A stretch of 64,000 bases of DNA from an uncultured Erythrobacter sp. (GCA_947495695.1 CANLZP010000003.1:248001-312000); one strand, 5' to 3'. Shown: positions 54,037 through 62,756, counted from the first letter of the stretch. The notes: generated by a model not told the origin, from the sequence alone. Program-made: numbers and translations.

Positions 54037-54486
54037 TCAGACTTCGCCATTTCCAATCGCTTCCAATGCGATAACATAGCTTTGCGCTCCGTGCCCCTGG
54101 ACCGTTTTGGCCGCTGCCTTGGCAATATAGGACAGGTGGCGAAATTCCTCGCGCGAGGACGGATCGGACAAATGCACTTCGATAACGGGCGTCGAAATTG
54201 CCTTTATTGCGTCCAAGAGCGCGATCGAAGTGTGGGTATAGGCAGCCGCGTTTAGCAGCACAGCACGCGCGCCTTCGGCTTGCGCATCGTGCAACCAATC
54301 GACCAGCATGCCCTCATGATTGGTTTGGCGCATGTCGATGGTCAAACCCATCTCTTGCGCGCGATCTTCTAGCATCCCGGCAATATCGTCGAGCGTATCG
54401 GAGCCGTAAATTTCGGGCTCGCGTAAGCCGAGCAGGTTTAGATTGGGCCCATTGAGGACGTAGATGACAGGCTTTGTATCGCTCAT
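54037..54486 (-). CDS. aroQ: 3-dehydroquinate dehydratase, type II
   Basis: A 149-residue shikimate-pathway enzyme. The N-terminus GPNLNLLGLREPEIYGSDTLDD has the active-site loop with Arg and Tyr; NHEGMLVDWLHDA, LNAAAYTHTSIALLDAI and VIEVHLSDPSSREEFRHLSYIAKAA, the last with the catalytic His, are all present. It dehydrates 3-dehydroquinate to 3-dehydroshikimate. It is the first gene of aroQ-accB-accC, with a 94-base gap before accB, an order common in alphaproteobacteria. Confidence 0.96.
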   Translation of the reverse strand: MSDTKPVIYVLNGPNLNLLGLREPEIYGSDTLDDIAGMLEDRAQEMGLTIDMRQTNHEGMLVDWLHDAQAEGARAVLLNAAAYTHTSIALLDAIKAISTPVIEVHLSDPSSREEFRHLSYIAKAAAKTVQGHGAQSYVIALEAIGNGEV

Positions 54487-54661
54487 CGCGATGGCCTAGC
54501 GCCAAGCGGCTGGTTTAGAAAGAGCCAGCAGGCATCCTGAAGGCATAAGCGCGCTGTCGGGCGAGAATGTAATTGGCACAATCGCAGCATTCGTGCGTTC
54601 GGCACAGTAACATCGACCCATCAAGCCAGTCACGGGCTGGAGCAAACGGACACCAAACCGC

Positions 54662-55339
54662 ATGAAAAAACTTATCTGGATTTTGTTGGCCATTGCCGGC
54701 GTCATATTTTTCGCCGCACTGGCTTGGAGTCTGTATTCAAGCAACAGTGTAGAGACGCCGGAATACGAAGTTGTCAGCCAGTCTGGCGATATAGAAATAC
54801 GCCAGTACGCGCCCATGATTGCGGCTGAAGCCACTGTGACCGGAGAGCAGGATCAGTCGATCAATAAGGGCTTCCGCATCATCGCCGACTATATTTTTGG
54901 CAACAACCAGTCGGCTGACGGTATTGCAATGACGGCTCCTGTCACGCAGCAATCTGGCAAGGATATTGCGATGACCGCACCGGTTACCCAGCAACCGAGC
55001 GAGAGCATCGCCATGACCGCGCCTGTCACTCAGCAGTCAGACGGAAATTCATGGAATGTGCGTTTCATTATGCCGTCAAAATACACGATGGAGACGATCC
55101 CGCTTCCGGTGAACCCCGATGTAAAGTTGGTTGAAGTGCCATCGAAACGCTTTGCCGCGATCCGGTTCTCTGGCCTTGCGGGTGAAAGCAAGCTTGACCG
55201 CTATACCCAAGAATTGTTGGAATATATGGACGCTCAACAACTGACGCCGGACGCAGCGCCGCAATATGCATTCTACAACGATCCCTGGACGCTGCCCTTC
55301 TTGCGCCGCAACGAAGTCATGATCGAAATCGCCGAGTAA
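54662..55339 (+). CDS. SOUL family heme-binding protein with triplicated motif
   Basis: A 225-residue protein with one N-terminal helix (LIWILLAIAGVIFFAALAW, signal anchor) and a SOUL/HEBP domain: EYEVVSQSGDIEIRQYAPMIAAEATVTG, KGFRIIADYIFG and RFIMPSKYTMETIPLPVN. The IAMTAPVTQQ signature, normally present once, occurs three times at residues 88-97, 102-111 and 116-125, exactly 14 residues apart. SOUL proteins bind heme or tetrapyrroles in eukaryotes; bacterial roles are unclear. It is a single gene; the aroQ gene diverges upstream. Confidence 0.88.
   Translation: MKKLIWILLAIAGVIFFAALAWSLYSSNSVETPEYEVVSQSGDIEIRQYAPMIAAEATVTGEQDQSINKGFRIIADYIFGNNQSADGIAMTAPVTQQSGKDIAMTAPVTQQPSESIAMTAPVTQQSDGNSWNVRFIMPSKYTMETIPLPVNPDVKLVEVPSKRFAAIRFSGLAGESKLDRYTQELLEYMDAQQLTPDAAPQYAFYNDPWTLPFLRRNEVMIEIAE
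54923..55048 (+). repeat. 42-base repeat array within the SOUL gene
   Basis: Three 42-base units begin at 54923, 54965 and 55007. Each encodes IAMTAPVTQQ followed by four variable residues. Codons differ between units although the peptide is identical, so the duplication is not recent or selection preserved the peptide. Confidence 0.85.
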
Positions 55340-55544
55340 GGCGCTGGTCAGCGTTACGCGCATCACTGCATCGAGTTTTCGCAAAGGTGTGCTGCGAATT
55401 GGCCATAAATGGCGCGTTCAGCCGGTTCTCATGATATTCTGTTTCTGCGATTTGCCGATTCTGGTTAGAGCTGCCTGAGAGCAGGCCGGGATATACCCAC
55501 TAAGAGGTGCCAGGATTATACACACTCCTTCAAATTCCCAACTT

Positions 55545-56783
55545 ATGGTCAAGCTTCGCTTTTCAGCGTTGGCGGGGTTATCTTTGCTCACGGCTGTACC
55601 GATGCATGCGTCCGCCCCCATTCCACGGCAAAAGATCTCGGCCGATAACGGTGCTGCAGGGGACTTTTTCGGATTCAGCGTGGCGATGTCCAATGGGACT
55701 GCAATAGTGGGCGCTTTTCGAGCGGATGATAAGGTCAAAGGCACTGATGTGGGAGCCGCTTACATTTTCGTGCGGTCAAAAAACACTTGGCACCAGCAAG
55801 CCATTCTCTCTGCAGGCGATGGCGTGGCAAATGATTCGCTTGGAGGTAATGTGGCATTGTCTGGCGATACGGCCGTGGCAGGTGCCATTGGCCATGACGA
55901 GAAGGGCGACAATGCCGGGGCAGCCTATGTGTTCGGTCGATCTGGAAACGTCTGGACGCATGAGGTCAAATTGACCGCGGCTGACGGATATGAAGGGGAC
56001 GCATTCGGCCAGAGCATTGCCATAGACGGTGATACGATGGTGATCGGCGCGCCCCACGATGATGACAATGGAGATGGGTCGGGCTCTGCCTACGTTTTTC
56101 TGCGCAAAGGCGGCATCTGGAAACAGCAGGCAAAGCTGGTTTCATCTGACGGTGCGGCTGGCGACCTGTTTGGGATCAGCGTCGCGCTGGACCATGATAC
56201 GATCGTTATCGGTGCCGACTTGAACGATGAAATAGCCCAGGATGCAGGCGCTGCTTATGTGTTTGTCCGCCTGGCTGATGGCTGGGTTCAGCAGGCCAAG
56301 CTCACCGCTTTGGATGGCGCAGACACGGACATCTTTGGTGTCCGGGTCGCTCTGTCTGGGGATACAGCCCTGATCTCTGCTCGAAGAGATGACGACAGCA
56401 CCATCGGTGTGGATGCGGGTTCGGCATATGTTTTCAGCCGCTCGGGAGCGGTCTGGCAACAAGAAGCCAAGCTCACTTCTCCAGACCCTGGTGCGGACGA
56501 CCGATTTGGTCGCGATGTCGCGCTGGTTGGTGACACTGCTTTGATCAGCGCCATGCATGAGGATGACCATGGGGAAAATTCCGGAGCCGCTCATGTTTAC
56601 GTGCGCTCTGGTTCCTCTTGGAAGCACCAAATCAAACTGACAGCCGCTGATGGTGCGAGCGGCGATTTGTTTGGATGGAGCGTGGCGATGTCTGATGGCG
56701 ATGCACTCGTTGCTGCAAGCCGGAATGATAACACGGGCGAGAATTCGGGATCAGCTTATGTCTTTGCCATCGATGAGAGCTAA
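55545..56783 (+). CDS. Secreted FG-GAP repeat protein
   Basis: A 412-residue protein with a signal peptide (MVKLRFSALAGLSLLTAVP to MHASA). The rest is about seven repeats of some 50 residues of the kind GDLFGISVALDHDTIVIGAD, each followed by GAAYVFVR and a Trp-ending strand. This is the integrin-alpha-like beta-propeller found in secreted bacterial proteins; a seven-bladed propeller is expected. Asp-rich loops (DDDNGDGSG, DEKGDNAG) could bind calcium. No catalytic domain is attached. Function unknown; it is probably cell-surface or extracellular. Confidence 0.85.
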   Translation: MVKLRFSALAGLSLLTAVPMHASAPIPRQKISADNGAAGDFFGFSVAMSNGTAIVGAFRADDKVKGTDVGAAYIFVRSKNTWHQQAILSAGDGVANDSLGGNVALSGDTAVAGAIGHDEKGDNAGAAYVFGRSGNVWTHEVKLTAADGYEGDAFGQSIAIDGDTMVIGAPHDDDNGDGSGSAYVFLRKGGIWKQQAKLVSSDGAAGDLFGISVALDHDTIVIGADLNDEIAQDAGAAYVFVRLADGWVQQAKLTALDGADTDIFGVRVALSGDTALISARRDDDSTIGVDAGSAYVFSRSGAVWQQEAKLTSPDPGADDRFGRDVALVGDTALISAMHEDDHGENSGAAHVYVRSGSSWKHQIKLTAADGASGDLFGWSVAMSDGDALVAASRNDNTGENSGSAYVFAIDES

Positions 56784-56883
56784 TTCAACAAAGCCTTTGT
56801 CGCCTTTGCGAAGCTTTCGAGCCGATACGCGCAGTCAGGGTTGCTGGGTCTAGGCCTAAAGCAAACGACGATCTATCGGCCCT

Positions 56884-57297
56884 TCAGCGCTCCACCCCCT
56901 TGACCTTGCCCCATTGGCGGGCCGCTGTGTAACCGAGGTAACCTGTGCCAAACAAGGCATAGAGAGGTTCGGGTAATCCCGACAAATAGGCATTTATACC
57001 GGTGGCGATATCGCTTGCCGCAGCTGGATTGAACGCCGCCAGGATTCCCATCGGAAGCGCCCATAGGATCAGGGCGTAGATGACATAAAGGAAGCTGGGT
57101 CGGGCGCGGCTGGTCCAAGGGTCTTTGGAATTTGCCTCGGCTACAATAGCAGACAGACGGGCCTCAATATGTTTGAGTTCCTGCGAGCCTTCCAATTGGA
57201 TCAATTCCAATTTGGCCTTTGCAGCCGCTTGTTTGTCGGGAATGATCTTGTCGATGATTGAGGCGATGGGTCCGATCAAAGTCTCAAGAATGGCCAT
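56884..57297 (-). CDS. GTA-type three-TM holin
   Basis: A 137-residue protein: an N-terminal amphipathic part (GPIASIIDKIIPDKQAAAKA), a coiled-coil-like stretch, then hydrophobic segments (FLYVIYALILWALPMGILAA and PEPLYALFGTGYLGYTA) and a basic C-terminus. This is the GTA_holin_3TM (PF11351-like) pattern, which makes holes for release of gene transfer agent particles in Rhodobacter relatives. No endolysin, capsid or tail gene is next to it. It lies downstream of the CoA-ester lyase with a 78-base gap containing an AT-rich inverted repeat at 57350-57369. Confidence 0.8.
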   Translation of the reverse strand: MAILETLIGPIASIIDKIIPDKQAAAKAKLELIQLEGSQELKHIEARLSAIVAEANSKDPWTSRARPSFLYVIYALILWALPMGILAAFNPAAASDIATGINAYLSGLPEPLYALFGTGYLGYTAARQWGKVKGVER

Positions 57298-57349
57298 TGG
57301 CTAAGCTCCATACTGCGAATCGCAATACGAGTAACCAAATGGGTTCAAG

Positions 57350-57369
57350 TAGGAAAATAATATTTCCTA
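57350..57369. repeat. AT-rich inverted repeat upstream of the holin gene
   Basis: TAGGAAA (57350-57356) and TTTCCTA (57363-57369) are exact reverse complements around ATAATA. It could be an operator for the holin or a weak end structure for the lyase transcript. Confidence 0.4.
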
Positions 57370-57375
57370 AATGGA

Positions 57376-58266
57376 CTATTCTGCGGATTCAGCCAATATC
57401 CGCTCCGCCAAGGCCAGATGCGGCCGGTCCAGCATATTGCCGTTTAACGCCACAGCGCCGGCACCCGGATTGTCGGCAAAGGCCTGCACAATGGCTTTGG
57501 CGTGCGCGATTTCGTCAGCCGATGGTGTGAAGGCGGTGTTGATGGGATCAACTTGGGCTGGGTGGATAGCCAACATACCGCGAAAGCCCTGTCGGCGAAC
57601 GCGAAGTGCGCGCTCGGCCAGTTTTTCCAGATCGCGAAATTCTGGCTGCACCGTTTCAATCGGGGCGACGCCTGCTTTGGCGGCTCCCAGCAGGCACAGG
57701 CTGCGTGCCAGTTCGAAGGTGTGACTATATTCGCCATCCGGGCCGCGTTGTTCCTGAGCCCCGATAGCGGCAGACAAATCCTCTGCCCCCCAGGTCATCG
57801 CGGCCAAGCGCGGCGTGCCAGCATAGGTGCCAGTCGTAAACATGGCAGCGGCGGTTTCCGTCACCAAGGGAATCACTTTGATGGATCCGCGGGTTACGCC
57901 AAAGCCTGCCTCCCGCTCGTTCAATAGGGCGTGGAGCGCCTCTACATCGTGTCCGCCTTCAGCCTTGGGCAGCATGATGCCGCCGGGTGCCGCCTCGATG
58001 ATGGCGTCCAGATCGTGCTCGGCCAGACCCGACGAAAGCGGATTGATTCGGACCCAGATACGGTGCTTGTCCTCGCGCTCTGCCAGAAAGTCGCGCACCA
58101 TTTGGCGGGCCAATGGCTTGTTGTCGGGCATCACAGCGTCTTCGAGGTCGAGCAATGCAATATCGGCTGCGCTCTCGCTCGCCTTGGTCATCTTCTTCAG
58201 GCTGTCGCCCGGGGCGAAAAGCCATGACCGCATTTTTGCTTGAGGTGTCGTTTTGCTCATCGCCAT
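57376..58266 (-). CDS. HpcH/HpaI family CoA ester lyase
   Basis: A 296-residue TIM-barrel lyase of the citrate lyase beta/malyl-CoA lyase type. MRSWLFAPGDSLKKMTKA is the family opening; DIALLDLEDAVMPDNKPLAR holds the Asp/Glu metal ligands; RINPLSSGLAEHDLDAI, MLPKAEGGHDV and MTWGAEDLSAAIGA supply further active-site residues. Malyl-CoA or similar beta-hydroxyacyl-CoA is the probable substrate. ATG 58266 is preceded closely by GGAG; ATG 58260 and GTG 58278 are alternatives. tRNA-Pro lies just upstream on the same strand. Confidence 0.88.
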   Translation of the reverse strand: MAMSKTTPQAKMRSWLFAPGDSLKKMTKASESAADIALLDLEDAVMPDNKPLARQMVRDFLAEREDKHRIWVRINPLSSGLAEHDLDAIIEAAPGGIMLPKAEGGHDVEALHALLNEREAGFGVTRGSIKVIPLVTETAAAMFTTGTYAGTPRLAAMTWGAEDLSAAIGAQEQRGPDGEYSHTFELARSLCLLGAAKAGVAPIETVQPEFRDLEKLAERALRVRRQGFRGMLAIHPAQVDPINTAFTPSADEIAHAKAIVQAFADNPGAGAVALNGNMLDRPHLALAERILAESAE

Positions 58267-58334
58267 AGTCTCCTGCACCAGCGGTTAGGCTGAGCGGAGG
58301 CGCTTCGCAACATGACAATTGTGAGGAAATCCAC

Positions 58335-58411
58335 TGGTCGGGACGACTGGATTCGAACCAGCGACCCCTACACCCCCAGTATAGTGCGCTACCAGACTGC
58401 GCCACGTCCCG
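58335..58411 (-). tRNA. tRNA-Pro (anticodon GGG)
   Basis: Read on the minus strand, 77 bases begin CGGGACG and end CGTCCCGACCA, with CCA encoded. The anticodon stem CTATA/TGTAG closes a loop CTGGGGG that reads GGG. D and T arms (GCGC/GCGC and GGTTCGAATCC) are normal. With the TGG tRNA it covers most proline codons. Confidence 0.96.
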
Positions 58412-58622
58412 ATCAGTGGAAGGCGCGCCTATACGGCGGTGTTTGGTGAGAGGCAAGCGTGCAAAAGAGCTTTACCGGGTGGCAGTCGCAATTGCGGGGG
58501 ACTTGCAATGCTGCTAACCGCGCCCACTTAGCGCAAAAGGCATGTTTTCGGTCGCGGCCTAATGGTTGCAACCAGTCATCCCTTTTCAGACAGACAGAAC
58601 GATAAAGGCAGGTCTTAAACAG

Positions 58623-58943
58623 ATGCTCGAAATTCTAGCCGCCGCAGCCGGTGCAGATGCACCACCAGCTTGGATGCAATGGGCGCCGATTGTCGGCATG
58701 ATCCTGATTTTCTGGTTCCTGATCATTCGTCCGCAGATGAAGCGTCAAAAAGAACATCAGCAAAAGGTCGCTGGCATCAAGAAGGGCGATCAAGTGATCA
58801 CCGCAGGTGGTCTGGTTGGCAAGGTCCACAAAGTGGATGATGACTATGCCGAGATTGATCTGGCCCAAGGCGTTCGTGTGAAAGCCGTCAAAACGACCAT
58901 TGGTGATATTATCCCACCAGGTGGCAAAGCCGCTAATGACTGA
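58623..58943 (+). CDS. yajC: Preprotein translocase subunit YajC
   Basis: A 106-residue inner-membrane protein. After MLEILAAAAGADAPPAW comes one helix (APIVGMILIFWFLIIRPQMKRQKEH), with the diagnostic FWFLIIRPQ-x-KRQKEH, then a cytoplasmic domain with KKGDQVITAGGLVGKV. It forms a complex with SecD and SecF, which follow at 27 bases. ATG 58623 is chosen over an earlier in-frame codon because the protein then starts in the usual place. Confidence 0.95.
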   Translation: MLEILAAAAGADAPPAWMQWAPIVGMILIFWFLIIRPQMKRQKEHQQKVAGIKKGDQVITAGGLVGKVHKVDDDYAEIDLAQGVRVKAVKTTIGDIIPPGGKAAND

Positions 58944-58969
58944 TGGTTGATTGGACGGGACGCTAAATT

Positions 58970-60568
58970 ATGCTTGATTTTCCAACGTGGAAGAAGGCTT
59001 GGCTATGGGCGATTACCCTTATCGCTGCGCTGGCTGCTCTCCCGTCCATTTTTGCGGCCAGCGGCTATGACTGGCCCCAAACGCTGCCCGATCCAGAGGT
59101 CAATCTTGGGCTCGATTTGGCTGGCGGTAGCCACATTCTCCTTGAGGCCGAGCCAGAGCAGGTTGCGGCGCAGCGGCTTGAGAATATGGAGGAATCCGTA
59201 CGCTCATTGATGGCCAATGCAGAGCCACGCATTCGCATTGGCGATGTTGCGACCAACAATGGCAATCTCAGCTTTCTACTGGATGACAGCAGCGACCTTG
59301 ATCGTGCGCGCGAAGATTTGATGCCTTTGGTGAACGGCACCGGGTTGATCCGCGAGTGGGATCTGACTGTGGTTGATGGCCAAAGGGTGGTGCTGACACC
59401 GACCCAAGACGGTTTGGAGACAGCGGTTAGCCAAGCGATGGAAAGCGCCACCGAAGTGGTCCGCAAGCGGATCGATGCTTTGGGAACGCGCGAGCCGACG
59501 ATCATTCGTCAGGGCGATACGCGGATTGTGGTGCAGGTGCCGGGTTTGCAGGATCCTGACCAGCTGAAAGATTTGTTGGGACAAACGGCCAAACTTGAAT
59601 TCAAGCTGGTTGATCAAAACGCTCTACCCAGCAATGTGGCGGCAGGTATTGCGCCTCCGGGTAGCCAGATTTTCCCTTATGTCGAAGATTCGCCTTTTGC
59701 TGGCACGTCCTTGGCGGTGCGCCGGCTGGGCGGCATCCGCGGTGACAATTTGACCGGCGCGAGCGCTGGAGTCAGCCCGCAGAACAACGAAAATGTGGTC
59801 AACATCCAATTCGACACGCAGGGCGGTGCAAAATTCGCCAAGCTGACGACCGAGAACGTCAACCGGCCATTTGCCATTATCCTTGATGGTGAGATTTTGT
59901 CTGCGCCCAATATCAACGAGCCAATCTTGGGTGGTGGGGCACAAATTTCGGGTAGCTTTACCGCAGAATCTGCCAACCAACTTGCGATCTCTCTAAGGTC
60001 CGGCGCGCTGCCGGTTGACCTGACGGTTATCGAAGAGCGCACAGTCGGACCCGATTTGGGGGCCGATTCCATCCGCAAGGGTTTGCTGGCGCTGATGATC
60101 GGTTCGATTGCGGTGATCGTGCTGATGATTGCAAGCTATGGCCGCTTCGGTGTCTATTCGACCATCGCCTTGTTCTTCAACGTGCTGATGATCCTGGGCA
60201 TTATGGCGGTGCTGAACACCACTTTGACCTTGCCGGGCATTGCCGGCTTCGTTCTTACCATTGGTGCAGCGGTTGATGCCAATGTGCTGATCAATGAACG
60301 CATACGCGAGGAACGCAAGCGAGGGCGCCGCGTCATCGCTGCAGTTGAAAACGGTTATAAGGAAGCCAGCCGCGCAATTTACGATGCGAACATCACCAAC
60401 TTTATTGCCGGTGTTTTGTTGTTCCTGTTCGGCTCTGGCCCAATTCGCGGCTTTGCCGTTGTTCTGGTTGTCGGCCTGTTCACCTCGGTCTTTACGGCCG
60501 TAATTCTGACCCGAATGTGGGTTGCCGGATGGCTTCGCAAGTCGCGGCCAAACGATCTGAATATCTAA
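58970..60568 (+). CDS. secD: Protein translocase subunit SecD
   Basis: A 532-residue RND-type membrane protein that uses the proton gradient to assist late stages of Sec export. The first helix is followed by NLGLDLAGGSHILLEAE; the large periplasmic P1 region covers about residues 40-370; the six-helix part contains LPGIAGFVLTIGAAVDANVLINERIREE, the conserved RND motif with Asp. It forms the usual yajC-secD-secF run with secF 14 bases downstream. Confidence 0.97.
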   Translation: MLDFPTWKKAWLWAITLIAALAALPSIFAASGYDWPQTLPDPEVNLGLDLAGGSHILLEAEPEQVAAQRLENMEESVRSLMANAEPRIRIGDVATNNGNLSFLLDDSSDLDRAREDLMPLVNGTGLIREWDLTVVDGQRVVLTPTQDGLETAVSQAMESATEVVRKRIDALGTREPTIIRQGDTRIVVQVPGLQDPDQLKDLLGQTAKLEFKLVDQNALPSNVAAGIAPPGSQIFPYVEDSPFAGTSLAVRRLGGIRGDNLTGASAGVSPQNNENVVNIQFDTQGGAKFAKLTTENVNRPFAIILDGEILSAPNINEPILGGGAQISGSFTAESANQLAISLRSGALPVDLTVIEERTVGPDLGADSIRKGLLALMIGSIAVIVLMIASYGRFGVYSTIALFFNVLMILGIMAVLNTTLTLPGIAGFVLTIGAAVDANVLINERIREERKRGRRVIAAVENGYKEASRAIYDANITNFIAGVLLFLFGSGPIRGFAVVLVVGLFTSVFTAVILTRMWVAGWLRKSRPNDLNI

Positions 60569-60582
60569 GGGAGGAAAGTGCG

Positions 60583-61563
60583 ATGAAACTGCTCAAACTC
60601 GTCCCGGACGATACAAATATCAAATTCCTGAAGGTCCGCTGGCCGCTATTCATTCTCAGCGTTTTGTTGATGATTGGCAGCTGGGCCTTGGTGCTGACGC
60701 AAGGCCTAAACTACGGCGTAGACTTCGCCGGTGGTCAGGAAATCCGCGCCACATTCACCCAGACCGAGGAAGCACCGATCCCCGAATTGAGGGAAACGGT
60801 GAGTGCGCTGCCCAATGTTGGCGATCCGGTTATCCAACGCTTTGGCGCCGCGAACGAGGTCTCCATCCGCGTAAAGCTGCCGCCAGAGGCGGAAAGCGAT
60901 CCGGAATACGCGGCAGAGATGACACGCCAGATCACGGATGCGCTGCGTGATGGGCATCCTGATGTGAGGATTGACGGTGTGGATTCGGTTTCAGGCAAGG
61001 TATCGGGAGAATTCCGCGAGGATGCTGTCCTGGCTTTGCTGGCAGCGATGCTGGCCGTGGCAATTTACATCTGGATCCGGTTCGAATGGCAATTTGGCGC
61101 TGGCGCCTTGTTCGCTTTGTTCCACGATGTCTCGATCACATTGGGCCTGTTCTCGCTGTTCCAATGGGAATTCAGCCTGCAGATTATCGCGGCAATTCTG
61201 GCGATCATCGGCTATTCATTGAACGATACGATCGTCGTCTATGACCGCATCCGCGAAAACCTGAAGAAGTATCGCAAGATGCATCTGCCCGACTTGCTGA
61301 ACCTGTCGATCAATGAAACTTTGGCGCGAACCGTGATGACCAGCTTAACCTTGCTGGTGGCCTTGCTACCCCTTCTGTTTATCGGACCGGAAAGTCTGTT
61401 CGGATTAGTGATCGCGATCACCATGGGCCTGTTTATCGGTACATACAGCTCTATTTACACGGCTGCACCGATCCTGATCTGGCTGGGTGTTACATCGAAC
61501 AGCTTTGTACCGGAAGAAACCGAGGCGGATAAGCAGGAACGCAAAGCTCGCGGACAAGCCTGA
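60583..61563 (+). CDS. secF: Protein translocase subunit SecF
   Basis: A 326-residue partner of SecD. The motif GLNYGVDFAGGQEIRATF is present near residue 40, and the C-terminal half has AILAIIGYSLNDTIVVYDRIRENLKKYR, the SecF version of the RND motif. ATG 60583 has AAGGGAGGAAAG upstream; the frame is open from 60517 within secD. A short TTAGCC/GGCTAA stem follows at 61574-61591, between it and the convergent Xre gene. Confidence 0.97.
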   Translation: MKLLKLVPDDTNIKFLKVRWPLFILSVLLMIGSWALVLTQGLNYGVDFAGGQEIRATFTQTEEAPIPELRETVSALPNVGDPVIQRFGAANEVSIRVKLPPEAESDPEYAAEMTRQITDALRDGHPDVRIDGVDSVSGKVSGEFREDAVLALLAAMLAVAIYIWIRFEWQFGAGALFALFHDVSITLGLFSLFQWEFSLQIIAAILAIIGYSLNDTIVVYDRIRENLKKYRKMHLPDLLNLSINETLARTVMTSLTLLVALLPLLFIGPESLFGLVIAITMGLFIGTYSSIYTAAPILIWLGVTSNSFVPEETEADKQERKARGQA

Positions 61564-61587
61564 GCGCAGACTGTTAGCCTATCCTGG

Positions 61588-62160
61588 CTAAAGTTTGCGC
61601 ACCAGCATTTCGGCAACACCGATCCATGGCGGGCTATCGACGACCTGCTGTTTCTGTCCGCTGCCCGGAGGCAGAATACCGATCAGCGTGCCTTGGCGGT
61701 CAATCAACCGACCAAAACAAAAGCGTCCGCCAGGGCGGGGCACCAGAACATCGCGATTGATCGCGCGAGCTGCGTCTTCGGGTTGAACCTGACGCAGCCA
61801 TAGAAAGTCGCCTGGTCGGAACTCGCCAACGCTTTCCTCCACCGCCAACACCACAATTGGTCCGTCACCACCCAGATCCGTTGGCAGCAGGGCCTCGCGC
61901 GGTTTGGACAAGGCTTCGGGACCAGCGCTGCGCAATTCCGCAACGATCGAGACGGTATCTGCCTGATCGGATCGGACGAGCATCTCTGCATCAATCTCGA
62001 GCGCTTGGGCAATGCGCTCCATCCACTTGAGAGAAAGGTTGCGCATCCCCGTTTCCAGCCGACCGATGGTCTGTGCGGTGGTTGGTGGATCGCAAGCCTC
62101 TGCCAATTGGGCCAGCGTCAGCCCTTTGGACTTGCGGATATCTCTAATGCGATTGATCAT
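61588..62160 (-). CDS. Xre-type regulator with S24-like C-terminal domain
   Basis: A 190-residue protein. The N-terminal helix-turn-helix is INRIRDIRKSKGLTLAQLAEA followed by TTAQTIGRLETGMRNLSLKWMERIAQAL. The C-terminal part (GEFRPGDFLWLRQVQPEDAA, NRDVLVPRPGGRFCFGRLID) resembles the LexA/CI S24 peptidase fold, but I see no G-D-S-M serine, so it is probably not self-cleaving. It diverges from a DUF6456 gene. Two AACCTAAA direct repeats 11 bases apart lie just upstream and may be its own operator. Confidence 0.85.
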   Translation of the reverse strand: MINRIRDIRKSKGLTLAQLAEACDPPTTAQTIGRLETGMRNLSLKWMERIAQALEIDAEMLVRSDQADTVSIVAELRSAGPEALSKPREALLPTDLGGDGPIVVLAVEESVGEFRPGDFLWLRQVQPEDAARAINRDVLVPRPGGRFCFGRLIDRQGTLIGILPPGSGQKQQVVDSPPWIGVAEMLVRKL

Positions 62161-62164
62161 GGCG

Positions 62165-62183
62165 AACCTAAAAATAACCTAAA
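62165..62183. promoter_or_regulatory. Direct repeat at the Xre start, candidate operator
   Basis: AACCTAAA occurs at 62165-62172 and again at 62176-62183, one helical turn apart. It begins 4 bases from the Xre start codon on the opposite strand, consistent with autorepression or a leader element. Confidence 0.4.
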
Positions 62184-62274
62184 TGGTGATTTTTACTTTC
62201 CTACACTAACCGGAAAATTGCAAGCCCCCTCAGACAGAACCGGCCCAATCGGCCCATTATCGAGGAGGAACAGT

Positions 62275-62748
62275 ATGCAAAAACACCTTACCGAGCGCGA
62301 GTTGACGCAAGAAGGCCCGCGCAAATCTGGCGGTGCGGTTGGCAAAAGGCGCAGCGTGACAGTCAATCTGGCGGAATCGCCGCTCAGCTGGTTGCATTCT
62401 CGCGGTCATTTGAGCGCACGTTTGTTTGACGCCGGCGAACGATTGCGGGCCGATTACGAGCGCGCGCAATTGGGCGCGAACCTGACCATGCGGTGGGACC
62501 CGGTCCGGATAAAGTCGACCGGTGACACCGGACTGAACGCCAGCGAAAGGCAGATTGCCGCCAAACAACGCTTTGATGCGGCATTGGATCAGGCAGGCAG
62601 CGGGCTGAAAGACATTTTGTGGCGGGTTGTTTGTGCGGGCGAGGGTTTGCCCGAAGCCGAGCGCGAGCTGTCATGGCCCGCGCGCAGCGGCAAGCTTGTA
62701 CTGAAACTGGCATTGGAGCGTGTGGCCGACTTCTATCGGATTGTGTGA
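62275..62748 (+). CDS. DUF6456 domain protein
   Basis: A 157-residue protein starting MQKHLTERELTQEGPRKSGG with a strong GAGGAGGAA ribosome site. The core ESPLSWLHSRGHLSARLFDAGERLRADYERAQLGANLTMRWDPVRI and the C-terminal LKLALERVADFYRIV are typical of DUF6456, often fused to or encoded near helix-turn-helix proteins in alphaproteobacteria. A DNA-related role is assumed from that, not shown. It faces an Xre-type gene across 114 bases and converges on the glycosylase-family gene. The frame is open from 62005. Confidence 0.8.
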   Translation: MQKHLTERELTQEGPRKSGGAVGKRRSVTVNLAESPLSWLHSRGHLSARLFDAGERLRADYERAQLGANLTMRWDPVRIKSTGDTGLNASERQIAAKQRFDAALDQAGSGLKDILWRVVCAGEGLPEAERELSWPARSGKLVLKLALERVADFYRIV

Positions 62749-62756
62749 GCCTTGCC

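Noticed and set aside
61574-61591. TTAGCC/GGCTAA stem after secF as a terminator
   Set aside because: Only six pairs, AT-rich, and no T-tract; too weak to call.
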